Shown here: positions 5,471-11,906 of the stretch, piece after piece | Layout: every line of letters starts with the position of its first letter | How positions within the stretch are numbered: position 1 is the first letter of the stretch | Assembly: GCA_041485845.1 (NCBI GenBank) | Contig: JBGPKH010000233.1 | Coordinates: forward strand, 1 to 11,971 | Reading direction: 5' to 3' | Length of the DNA: 11,971 bases | From: OMOG01 sp041485845 | GTDB lineage: Bacteria > Acidobacteriota > Terriglobia > Bryobacterales > Bryobacteraceae | Position numbers and translations under genes: made by a program | Notes under the pieces: model-generated | What the model was told of the DNA's origin: nothing | What the model saw: the letters and a program-made list of their open reading frames with translations, nothing else | Databases searched by the model: none

Positions 5471-7441
5471 TCATATCCGGTGAAACGCCTTCAGAATTTC
5501 GCGTGTGGAGTAATGCAGCGCGATGGGGCGTCCGTGGGGACAGCTCATGGGGCAATCGGTAGCGGCGAGGGCCCGCAGCAGCCATTCCATTTTGCTGGCG
5601 TCCAGGCGCATGTTGATCTTGATGGCGGCGCGGCAGGCGATGGAGGCGCAGATGCTGCGGCGCAGGTCGTCGAGCGAGGCGCCGCGGAACTCCTCCTCGG
5701 CGATTTCCAGGATCTCGAACAGAATCCTTTCGAGATCGGCCGCCCCCACGGCGGCGGGGGCCGCTTTCACCGCGATGGTGCGGTTGCCGAACGGCTCGGT
5801 TTCAAAACCGGACGCGTGCAGCTCGTCGGCGATGCGCGCGTAGTCGATCTGCTGCTCGGGGGTAAGCTGCAGGATCAGCGGCATGAGCAACCGCTGCATC
5901 TCGACGCGGCCGGCGGCGCGCTGTTTCATGACCTGTTCGAAGAGGATGCGTTCGTGCGCCACGTGCTGGTCGATGATCCACAGCCCGTCGCGGCCGGCGG
6001 CGATGATGAAGCTCTCGTGAATCTGCCCCAGCGGGCGGAGGTCGGAGAGCGCCGAGAGCGACATATCGAGGGTCGGGATGGCTTCCGGAGGGAACTCGCC
6101 GTGCGCATCCAGATTGCGCCGCAGCTTGCCGGAAGGCGCCGGGCCAGGGGTGACCTCGAGCGGCGGTGCGCTGAAGTCCAGGCGCGGCGCCGGCCCGGCC
6201 GCGGGGCGTAAGGCGAATGCCGGCAAGGCGAATTCCGGCAGCGCGGGCTCGGCCAAAGGGGGCGCCGCCGCAACGGCCTCCACCAGGCTCGGGGCTGCGG
6301 GCGCCTCGTTCTCGATCATCTGGCTGAATTCGGAATAGGGCAGGCGCGCGGCGGGCTGCGCGGCTGAGGGCGCCCGCGGGGCCGGCGAAAACGAAGGCGC
6401 GGGGCGGCTCTCCATCAGGCGATCGCGGATGGTGTCGCGGGTGAAGTCGTGGAGGAACGAACCGTGGCGGAACCGCACTTCGGTCTTCGACGGATGCACG
6501 TTCACGTCCACCTCGTCGGGCTCGCATTCGAGGAACAACAGCGCGAACGGGTACGAGGATGCGGGCATCAGGTTGTGATAGGCCGAAGAAAGCGCGTGCA
6601 GCAGGAGACGGTCGCGGATCAGCCGGCCGTTTACGAAAATGTAGATCGAGTTGCGGTTGGCCTTCTGGATCTGCGGGCGAGAGAAGAAGCCGGTGAGGCG
6701 GAAGGTGCGCGTGGGCTCCTCCCCGTTCTCGCCGGGCTCCGGCAGGAAGAGCTTTTTCTCTCGCGTCCCGATCTCCACCAGCTCGTCGAGCACCCGGCCG
6801 CCGAAAACCTGGTAGACGCGCTCCTTCATCGTGCCCACCGGCGTCACGTGCAACAGCTCGTTGGGGCCGGCGGTGAGCTGGAACGTTTTGCCGGGATGCG
6901 CCAGGCTGTAGTGCGTCACCAGCGAGGCGATGTGCGCCAGCTCGGTGGGTTCGGTGCGCAGGAACTTGCGGCGCGCGGGGACATTGTAGAAGAGGTCGCG
7001 CACGGTGATGACGGTGCCGCCGCCCAGCGCCGCCTCTTCACAGCGCAGCATCTTGCCGCCGGCGATCTCGATGCGGGTGCCGGTGGTCTCCTCGGCCGAA
7101 CGCGTTTCGAGCAGCAGGCGCGAGACCGAGGCGATGGAGGGCAGAGCTTCACCGCGAAATCCCAGGGTCGCGATGGAGAGCAGGTCCTTCACGTCGCGCA
7201 GCTTGCTGGTGGCATGGCGCTCGAAGGCCAGCAGGGCGTCGTCGCGCAGCATGCCACAGCCGTCATCCACAATGCGGATGAGGCGCCGGCCGCCGGATTC
7301 CACTTCCACGCGCAAGTCGGTGGCCCCGGCATCGAGCGAATTTTCGAGGAGCTCCTTGACGACGGAGGCCGGCCGCTCCACCACCTCGCCGGCCGCAATC
7401 TTGTTGGCGACCTGGTCGGGGAGGATGCGGATGCGGCCCAT
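5471..7441 (-). CDS. mutL: DNA mismatch repair protein MutL, endonuclease-type
   Basis: MutL couples mismatch recognition by MutS to strand removal. The 656-aa product shows the N-terminal GHKL ATPase: IRILPDQVANKIAAGEVVER at 4-23, ELLENSLDAGA with catalytic Glu33, VDDGCGM (58-64), ATSKL and GFRGEALPSI (94-103). Next come the transducer domain (YIFVNGRLIRD, VDVNVHPSKTEVRF) and a long Pro/Ala-rich linker (about 345-465). The C-terminal dimerisation domain contains DQHVAHERILFE (491-502), ACRAAIK (602-608) and CPHGRP (634-639). These match the metal-binding endonuclease motifs of MutL proteins that nick DNA themselves, as in bacteria without MutH. I start at the ATG at 7441; a GTG at 7450 is possible but gives an atypical N-terminus. 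A -10-like TATAGT ends seven bases before the ATG. The gene stands alone. Confidence 0.96.
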   Translation of the reverse strand: MGRIRILPDQVANKIAAGEVVERPASVVKELLENSLDAGATDLRVEVESGGRRLIRIVDDGCGMLRDDALLAFERHATSKLRDVKDLLSIATLGFRGEALPSIASVSRLLLETRSAEETTGTRIEIAGGKMLRCEEAALGGGTVITVRDLFYNVPARRKFLRTEPTELAHIASLVTHYSLAHPGKTFQLTAGPNELLHVTPVGTMKERVYQVFGGRVLDELVEIGTREKKLFLPEPGENGEEPTRTFRLTGFFSRPQIQKANRNSIYIFVNGRLIRDRLLLHALSSAYHNLMPASSYPFALLFLECEPDEVDVNVHPSKTEVRFRHGSFLHDFTRDTIRDRLMESRPAPSFSPAPRAPSAAQPAARLPYSEFSQMIENEAPAAPSLVEAVAAAPPLAEPALPEFALPAFALRPAAGPAPRLDFSAPPLEVTPGPAPSGKLRRNLDAHGEFPPEAIPTLDMSLSALSDLRPLGQIHESFIIAAGRDGLWIIDQHVAHERILFEQVMKQRAAGRVEMQRLLMPLILQLTPEQQIDYARIADELHASGFETEPFGNRTIAVKAAPAAVGAADLERILFEILEIAEEEFRGASLDDLRRSICASIACRAAIKINMRLDASKMEWLLRALAATDCPMSCPHGRPIALHYSTREILKAFHRI

Positions 7442-7448
7442 GATGCCC

Positions 7449-7454
7449 ACTATA
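7449..7454 (-). promoter_or_regulatory. -10-like box TATAGT just before mutL
   Basis: On the minus strand TATAGT is followed by seven bases and then the mutL ATG. Transcription would thus begin at or near the A of the start codon, giving a leaderless message. No TTGACA-like -35 lies 16-18 bases upstream, and the box overlaps the alternative GTG start at 7450. Confidence 0.4.
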
Positions 7455-7473
7455 ACTTTAATTAACCGGGGGG

Positions 7474-7487
7474 GTCGCGCACGCGAC
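7474..7487. repeat. Perfect inverted repeat GTCGCG-CA-CGCGAC
   Basis: A 6-bp perfect inverted repeat upstream of mutL, between the mutL and hicBA promoter regions. A second small one, CCAGT-TCCTG-ACTGG, lies at 7498-7512. Either could be an operator or a small hairpin; no T-tract follows. Confidence 0.4.
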
Positions 7488-7520
7488 AGGTCGCCGGCCA
7501 GTTCCTGACTGGGGCTGCTC

Positions 7521-7548
7521 TATGGTTCGAATCCGTTCCGGGGAGCCA
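7521..7548 (+). pseudogene. tRNA 3'-end-like fragment (T-arm, acceptor 3' strand and CCA)
   Basis: GGTTCGAATCC is a canonical T-loop with its inner stem. It is followed at the correct distance by CCGGGGA, a discriminator G and CCA, like the 3' end of a tRNA-Asn. The matching 5' acceptor strand (TCCCCGG) is absent where it should be, the T-stem has a T-T mismatch, and no D-arm is seen. It is therefore a fragment, not a working tRNA. Such 3' ends are common integration sites of mobile elements. Confidence 0.35.
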
Positions 7549-7556
7549 AGCTTTTC

Positions 7557-7594
7557 GAGAAGGGGCCCTTGCTGTTCAGCAAGTTGCGCTTCTC
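7557..7594. repeat. Imperfect long hairpin upstream of hicB
   Basis: The outer arms GAGAAG and CTTCTC enclose an inner pair CTTGCT and AGCAAG around a GTTC loop, with a five-base internal loop on each side. No T-tract follows it on the plus strand. It lies between the tRNA-like fragment and the hicBA promoter. Confidence 0.5.
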
Positions 7595-7670
7595 AGCACG
7601 AGGACCCCATAGTGGATTCGAACTCGGCTCGTTTGCTCGAAAGCGATTCCGTGCCGATGGGAAGATCCCT

Positions 7671-7699
7671 TTGCCGATTCGACTGCGACCTCCTACAAT
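7671..7699 (+). promoter_or_regulatory. Sigma70-like promoter of hicBA
   Basis: TTGCCG (7671-7676), a 17-bp spacer and TACAAT (7694-7699) form a near-consensus promoter. Its -10 box overlaps the first possible hicB ATG (7698). Initiation about seven bases downstream would fall at the ATGs at 7704 and 7707. Confidence 0.6.
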
Positions 7700-7961
7700 G
7701 AAGATGATGAAAAGTAGGGCTCCCAAGACTTTCTCCTATTCGGTCTTTTACGAACAAGCATCTGAAGGCGGCTACGTGGCGTTCGTTCCGGCTCTGCCTG
7801 GTTGTCACACCCAGGGCGAAACCCTAGAAGAAACGGAGCGCAACGTCAAGGAAGCCATCGCGTTGTACCTGGACAGCTTGGCGACCCACGGGGAAACGAT
7901 TCCTGAGGAGGGGCGATCGTTCCAGGGAAGGGTGACCGTCCCCCTCACTGTTTCCGCTTGA
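7698..7961 (+). CDS. hicB: HicB-family antitoxin
   Basis: HicB binds and neutralises the HicA ribonuclease. The 87-aa frame contains the typical partial RNase H fold: YSVFYEQASEGGYVAFVPALPG, then CHTQGETLEETERNVKEAI, then ALYLDSLATHGETIPE. The C-terminus ends in RVTVPLTVSA with no visible added helix-turn-helix or ribbon-helix-helix domain, so autoregulation, if any, works through the small form. Starts are possible at 7698, 7704 and 7707. None has a Shine-Dalgarno site, and the promoter position favours 7707 (84 aa) or 7704. hicA follows after three bases. The order antitoxin first is one of two found in this family. Confidence 0.92.
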   Translation: MKMMKSRAPKTFSYSVFYEQASEGGYVAFVPALPGCHTQGETLEETERNVKEAIALYLDSLATHGETIPEEGRSFQGRVTVPLTVSA

Positions 7962-7964
7962 TTC

Positions 7965-8192
7965 ATGGCCAAGCTTCCGTCTCTGACTGCGCGGAAGGTG
8001 GTCCGGGCGCTCAAGCGCGCCGGATTCGTCGAAGACCGGCAAAGAGGAAGCCACCTGATGTTGATTCACCCTGAGAGTAAGGCTCGAACCGTGGTGCCCG
8101 TGCATCCCGGCCGGACCATCAAGGAACCACTGCTGCGCGCCATTGTTCGGGATGCGAACCTATCGGTCGAAGAGTTCATCGAGTTGCTTTGA
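7965..8192 (+). CDS. hicA: HicA-family mRNA interferase toxin
   Basis: This 75-aa protein has the double-stranded RNA-binding-like fold of HicA (PF07927), a translation-independent mRNA-cleaving toxin. Visible landmarks are KVVRALKRAGF (11-21), the catalytic His30 in RGSHLML, VVPVHPGRTIK (43-53) and LLRAIVRDANLSVEEFIELL at the end. Length and motifs are complete, so it is probably active. There is no separate ribosome site. It starts three bases after the hicB stop, so translation is probably coupled. Confidence 0.93.
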   Translation: MAKLPSLTARKVVRALKRAGFVEDRQRGSHLMLIHPESKARTVVPVHPGRTIKEPLLRAIVRDANLSVEEFIELL

Positions 8193-8313
8193 TCTTCAAA
8201 CCGCGGCGCCAAGCTCAGAAGCGAACTGGGCGATTTCGCATAACCAGATCCGTGCTTGAGGTGGCGGCGCCAACAGGAAAGTTCGAATAGCGTTGAGAGA
8301 GGGGAGCCAACAA

Positions 8314-8334
8314 CGTATCACGGGCGTATCACGG
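8314..8334 (+). promoter_or_regulatory. Tandem 10-bp repeats upstream of the sigma-factor promoter
   Basis: CGTATCACGG occurs twice (8314-8323 and 8325-8334) with an 11-bp period, about one helical turn. The second copy ends 16 bp before a TTGACT box. This is the usual place for an activator binding site on one face of the DNA. Confidence 0.45.
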
Positions 8335-8350
8335 CGCACCCCCGGCACGC

Positions 8351-8356
8351 TTGACT
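8351..8356 (+). promoter_or_regulatory. Possible -35 box TTGACT for the sigma-kinase operon
   Basis: TTGACT is close to the sigma70 -35 consensus. The matching -10 at 17 bp spacing (GACGAT, 8374-8379) is poor, which would fit an activated promoter. It implies that the message starts before 8401 and that the open frame from 8293 is not all translated. Confidence 0.35.
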
Positions 8357-8388
8357 CAACCGCCAGACTGAGAGACGATCTAGGGAAC

Positions 8389-8393
8389 GGAGG
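8389..8393 (+). promoter_or_regulatory. Ribosome binding site GGAGG before a CTG start
   Basis: GGAGG lies seven bases before the CTG at 8401, ideal spacing. No ATG, GTG or TTG occurs in frame at that point. Confidence 0.5.
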
Positions 8394-8400
8394 TGGCCCG

Positions 8401-8967
8401 CTGGAACCCAAGCTTTCCTCGCTCATCAGCGCGGCAGACGTCGGGGACGGCTCCGCCAGGGAGGCTCTCTTTGCGGCGCTCTACTCCGAACTCCACCGCA
8501 TGGCCCGGCGCGAGCTTGCCCGCAACGGCGCCCAACTCACCCTCGGCGTGACGACGCTACTCCACGAAGCCTACCTGGACATGGCCGCGCGCGAGGGCCT
8601 TTCGTCTCTGGACCGCCCGAGTTTCATGGGATACGCCGCCCGCGTCATGCGCGGCCTGATCATCGACCACGCGCGAAACCGGCGAGCCCTGAAACGCGGC
8701 GGCCAATTCGAGCTCACCTCTCTGGAACCGGAGACCGGGGCCAACACCGTCGACGACCGTGAGCTGATGGTCATGAGCGACGCTCTCGATGAGCTCGGCC
8801 ATGTGGATGCCTCCCTCGCCCAGTTAGTGGACCTCAAGTTCTTCTGCGGCTTCTCGTTCGGTGAAATCGCCGCCATGCGCGGCGTCACGGAGCGCACCAT
8901 CCAGCGGCATTGGGCAAAGGCCCGCATCTACCTGCACCGCAGTGTTCGCGGGCAACCGGCGATCTGA
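8401..8967 (+). CDS. ECF-type RNA polymerase sigma factor
   Basis: The 188-aa protein has the two domains of a group 4 sigma factor. Region 2 spans about residues 18-95 (ALFAALYSELHRMARREL, TTLLHEAYLDM, FMGYAARVMRGLIIDHARNRRA). Region 4 spans about 120-180, with the DNA-binding helix-turn-helix SFGEIAAMRGVTERTIQRHWAKARIYL. It resembles the ECF sigma factors of Acidobacteriota and Planctomycetes that sit beside Ser/Thr kinases instead of anti-sigma genes. The frame is open from an ATG at 8293, but those 36 residues are low in family likeness. I start at CTG 8401 because GGAGG is well placed and the protein begins there as EPKLSSLISAAD. The kinase gene follows after nine bases. Confidence 0.9.
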   Translation: MEPKLSSLISAADVGDGSAREALFAALYSELHRMARRELARNGAQLTLGVTTLLHEAYLDMAAREGLSSLDRPSFMGYAARVMRGLIIDHARNRRALKRGGQFELTSLEPETGANTVDDRELMVMSDALDELGHVDASLAQLVDLKFFCGFSFGEIAAMRGVTERTIQRHWAKARIYLHRSVRGQPAI

Positions 8968-8976
8968 GGACGTGGC

Positions 8977-11817
8977 ATGGGGACGCGCAATCCGGATTGG
9001 TGGCAGGCCGCCAGCCCGTACCTCGATCAGGCACTCGATCTTCCCGAGGCGGAGCGCGCCCAATGGCTCGAATCACTCCACCGTGAGAATCCAACCATCG
9101 CCGAATTAGTAGGACGTCTGCTGGACGAGCACAGCGTGCTTGCCGAAGAAGGGTTTCTCGAGCGATCCGCGCCGTCTCTGCCCCCTGGCCCGGCGGTTGC
9201 CGGGCAGACGGTGGGTGTCTATACCCTGGTATCCCCCATCGGCGAGGGCGGGATGGGCACTGTCTGGCTTGCCCGCCGCAGCGACGGGCGGTTCGAGCGT
9301 CAGGTCGCCATCAAGTTTCTCGGTATCGCAGTCAGGGGCCGATTGAGCGAGGAGCGATTCAAACAGGAAGGCCGCATTCTCGGGCGCCTGGCTCATCCGC
9401 ATATCGCCGAGCTGCTGGATGCGGGCGTCTCTAAGGCGGGCCAGCCTTACCTGGTTCTCGAATATGTGGACGGCGAGCATATCGACCGCTACTGCGACCA
9501 GCGCTCGCTCGACGTCAGCGCCCGCATCGGCCTCATACTCGACGTGATCGAGGCTGTCGCCCACGCCCACGCCAATCTCATTGTTCACCGCGACCTCAAG
9601 CCATCCAACGTACTGGTTAAGAGCGCGCACAGGCCGGGGCTGCCCCCAGAAATGCCAGGAACCGGCTTGCAGCAGGCAGACCCGGCGCGTGGTGTGGGCG
9701 AGTTCCCTGGAAGTGATGGCCAGGTGAAGCTGCTCGACTTCGGGATCGCCAAACTGCTCGAGGCCGGAGAACAGCCGGGCGCCCCTACGCTGCTCACGCG
9801 CGAAGGAGGAGGGGCGCTGACACTGGCTTGCGCCGCACCGGAGCAGGTGACGGGCGGTGTGGTGACCACCGCCACCGATGTCTATGCCCTGGGCGTCCTG
9901 CTCTACCTGCTGCTCACCGGCCGGCATCCCACAGGGGACGGTCCCCATTCCCCCGCGGGCTTGATGAAAGCCATCGTCGAGGACGATCCGCCGAGGATGT
10001 CCGAAACCATCCTGGCCCTCTTACCCGAGACAGCCCACGCGAACGCAGCCAGACGCTCCACCACTGCCGAAAAACTTCGCCGCCTCCTTCGTGGCGACCT
10101 CGACACGATTGTGGTTAAGGCGCTCAAGAAAGACCCTCGCGAGCGCTATTCCAGCGTGACTGCCCTGGGCGACGATCTTCGCCGCCACCTCCGCCACGAA
10201 CCCATCGCCGCCCGCCCGGACACCGTCGGGTATCGGACGGCGCGGTTTATCCGGCGCAACCGAGCCGTCGTAGCCCTTGCCGCACTGGCCGTGACCGCTT
10301 CACTCGCGGGGGTGATGGGAACCTTGCTGCAAGCCCGCACCGCGCGCGCGCAGCGCGACTTCGCCGTCCGCCAACTCTCCCGCGCGGAGGAGATCAACTA
10401 CCTCAACGCCTTTCTACTCTCCGACGCGGCACCCATGGGCAAGCCGTTCACGGTGAACGATCTTCTGGTCCGGGCCGAACGCCTGGTCGCCCGCCAAACT
10501 GGGGCTAATCCCGCCACTCGGGTCGAAATGTTGGTCTCGATCGGCAATCAATACGCCACTTTGGACGAAGACGTCAGCGCCCGCCGGGTGCTGGAGCAGG
10601 CCTATCAGCTTTCCAGGTCGCTGCAAGAGCCGTCCACGCGCGCCCGCGCGGCGTGTGGCCTGGCCAACATTCTTTCCCGCGGTTCAGAATTAAGCCACGC
10701 CGAGAGCCTGGTACAAGAAGGACTCCGGCAACTTCCCGCCGAGCCAATGTTCGCCCTGGATCGCGCTTCCTGCCTGCATTTCGGCAGCAAGGTCTCGCGC
10801 GAGGAAAACGCTACCAAGCAGGCGGTTGAGAGATTACGAGCTACCCAGCAGGCTTTGCAGGAGGCCCCGTACCATTCAGCGGTCGCCGATTTGACGGCAT
10901 TGCTCGATCTTGCGGAGACCTATCGAATTGCCGGCCAGTTCCGCGAAGCGATCACGACGTCGGAACAAGCGGCTGCGCTGATGACTTCGCTCGGCCGCGA
11001 CGACACGCAGCGGGCCGGCACGCTATTCAATAACTGGGCACTGACCCTCAATCTGGCGGGGCGAACGCTGGAAGCCGAGAAAATCTACCGTCGCGCGATC
11101 CAGATCGGCAGTTCGGACAGCAACGAGGGAAGCATTTCTCCCATGCTCCTGCTCAACTATGGGCGCGTGCTGTCGGACCTGGGCCGCTTTCGAGAGGCTG
11201 ACAGCTACGTGCGTCGCGCCAGCGCCGCTGCGCGGCAGTCGGGCACCCAGCACGTGGTGGCGCAATCGCTGGTTGTCCAGGCCTCGATCTATCGAGGTCT
11301 TGGCGACGCGAAAAGCGCAAGCAAGGCGATCGATGAACTCGATCCCCTGTACCGCCGCCTGTATCCGCCGGGCCATCGAGCATTCGCCTCAATCACCTCC
11401 CAGCGCTCGCTGAACGCCAGACTAAGTGGCGACTTGACGAGCGCGCTCGAACTGGCGAACCAGGCGCTTTCTTTGATGGATTCGATGATGCAGGCAGGCC
11501 GCGGAGGAGGTGATTTGCTGCCCATTCTGCTGGTGCGCCGATCCGATGTGGAGATCCTGCTCCACAACTTTGAGGCTGCGGCCGCCGACGCCCAGCGAGC
11601 CCTTGCCCTCCTGCAGAAGGACGCGCAGCCCGGCGCCTTTTCCAGCTCCTTTGGACAGGCCTATTTGTCACTCGGCCGCGCGCTCCACGCCCGGGACAAG
11701 AGCGAGGAAGCCCGCGCCGCATTCCGGTCCGCTGCGCAACACCTGGCGAATGCCGTAGGCCCCGATCATCCCGATACGCTGGCTGCCCGGCAGCTCGTCG
11801 AACAGGCCCCAAAATAA
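8977..11817 (+). CDS. Membrane Ser/Thr protein kinase with TPR-like sensor tail
   Basis: This 946-aa protein has a helical N-terminal segment (1-75), a Hanks-type kinase domain (about 80-405), one membrane helix (about 430-452) and a helical-repeat tail (about 470-946). Kinase landmarks are complete: IGEGGMGTVW (88-97), VAIKF with Lys113, HRDLKPSN (204-211), DFG (254-256), APEQ (287-290) and DVYALGVLLY. Between HRDLKPSN and DFG there are about 30 more residues than usual (216-245). The tail contains TPR-like units such as AGQFREAITTSEQA, AGRTLEAEKIYRRAI, LGRFREADSYVRRA and SGDLTSALELANQA. It is predicted to lie outside the cytoplasm and may sense ligands or partners. AGGA six bases before the ATG is the ribosome site. 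Close linkage to the sigma factor suggests that the kinase controls it, perhaps by phosphorylation in place of an anti-sigma factor; that is inference. Confidence 0.93.
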   Translation: MGTRNPDWWQAASPYLDQALDLPEAERAQWLESLHRENPTIAELVGRLLDEHSVLAEEGFLERSAPSLPPGPAVAGQTVGVYTLVSPIGEGGMGTVWLARRSDGRFERQVAIKFLGIAVRGRLSEERFKQEGRILGRLAHPHIAELLDAGVSKAGQPYLVLEYVDGEHIDRYCDQRSLDVSARIGLILDVIEAVAHAHANLIVHRDLKPSNVLVKSAHRPGLPPEMPGTGLQQADPARGVGEFPGSDGQVKLLDFGIAKLLEAGEQPGAPTLLTREGGGALTLACAAPEQVTGGVVTTATDVYALGVLLYLLLTGRHPTGDGPHSPAGLMKAIVEDDPPRMSETILALLPETAHANAARRSTTAEKLRRLLRGDLDTIVVKALKKDPRERYSSVTALGDDLRRHLRHEPIAARPDTVGYRTARFIRRNRAVVALAALAVTASLAGVMGTLLQARTARAQRDFAVRQLSRAEEINYLNAFLLSDAAPMGKPFTVNDLLVRAERLVARQTGANPATRVEMLVSIGNQYATLDEDVSARRVLEQAYQLSRSLQEPSTRARAACGLANILSRGSELSHAESLVQEGLRQLPAEPMFALDRASCLHFGSKVSREENATKQAVERLRATQQALQEAPYHSAVADLTALLDLAETYRIAGQFREAITTSEQAAALMTSLGRDDTQRAGTLFNNWALTLNLAGRTLEAEKIYRRAIQIGSSDSNEGSISPMLLLNYGRVLSDLGRFREADSYVRRASAAARQSGTQHVVAQSLVVQASIYRGLGDAKSASKAIDELDPLYRRLYPPGHRAFASITSQRSLNARLSGDLTSALELANQALSLMDSMMQAGRGGGDLLPILLVRRSDVEILLHNFEAAAADAQRALALLQKDAQPGAFSSSFGQAYLSLGRALHARDKSEEARAAFRSAAQHLANAVGPDHPDTLAARQLVEQAPK
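9622..9711 (+). other. In-frame 90-bp insertion in the kinase catalytic core
   Basis: The catalytic-loop Asn211 and the DFG Asp254 are 43 residues apart, against 13 in typical kinases. The extra stretch is rich in Pro, Gly and Ala, has no predicted secondary structure by eye, and its DNA contains the short palindrome GGGGC-T-GCCCC. The frame is kept and the motifs on both sides are intact. Confidence 0.7.
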
Positions 11818-11878
11818 TTTCAGGCCGCCTGTCGTCTTCTTCCCGCGGTTTCCGATTTCCTAAGTTGAGGGAACTTTT

Positions 11879-11892
11879 GCGGATCGCTCCGC
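11879..11892 (+). promoter_or_regulatory. Hairpin just before the ribosome site of the edge peptide
   Basis: GCGGA-TCGC-TCCGC is a perfect 5-bp stem with a 4-base loop, ending three bases before AAGGAGG. An alternative pairing, TTTCCG (11849-11854) with CGGAAA (11892-11897), would cover the start of the ribosome site. It may act as a translational switch or be chance. Confidence 0.3.
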
Positions 11893-11895
11893 GGA

Positions 11896-11902
11896 AAGGA
11901 GG
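11896..11902 (+). promoter_or_regulatory. Perfect Shine-Dalgarno AAGGAGG
   Basis: This is the strongest ribosome site in the window, four bases before the ATG at 11907. It supports translation of the following short ORF. Confidence 0.7.
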
Positions 11903-11906
11903 GGAG

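Noticed and set aside
5345..5520. Reading APVIRELLARGG in the repeats as a real gene
   Set aside because: The frame runs on into mutL antisense, has no suitable start, and the likeness between the two copies is explained by the direct repeat.
6449..7465. Plus-strand open frame of over 330 codons opposite mutL
   Set aside because: It is antisense to well-conserved mutL motifs, has no domain and arises from GC-biased codon positions.
7473..7548. A complete tRNA gene (a 7-base loop with CCT could pass as an anticodon)
   Set aside because: The 5' acceptor strand does not pair with the 3' strand, the D-arm is missing and two stems have mismatches. Only the 3' end looks tRNA-like.
8196..8426. Minus-strand 76-aa frame between hicA and the sigma factor
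   Set aside because: No ribosome site, no recognisable motif, and it would overlap the promoter and start of the sigma factor.
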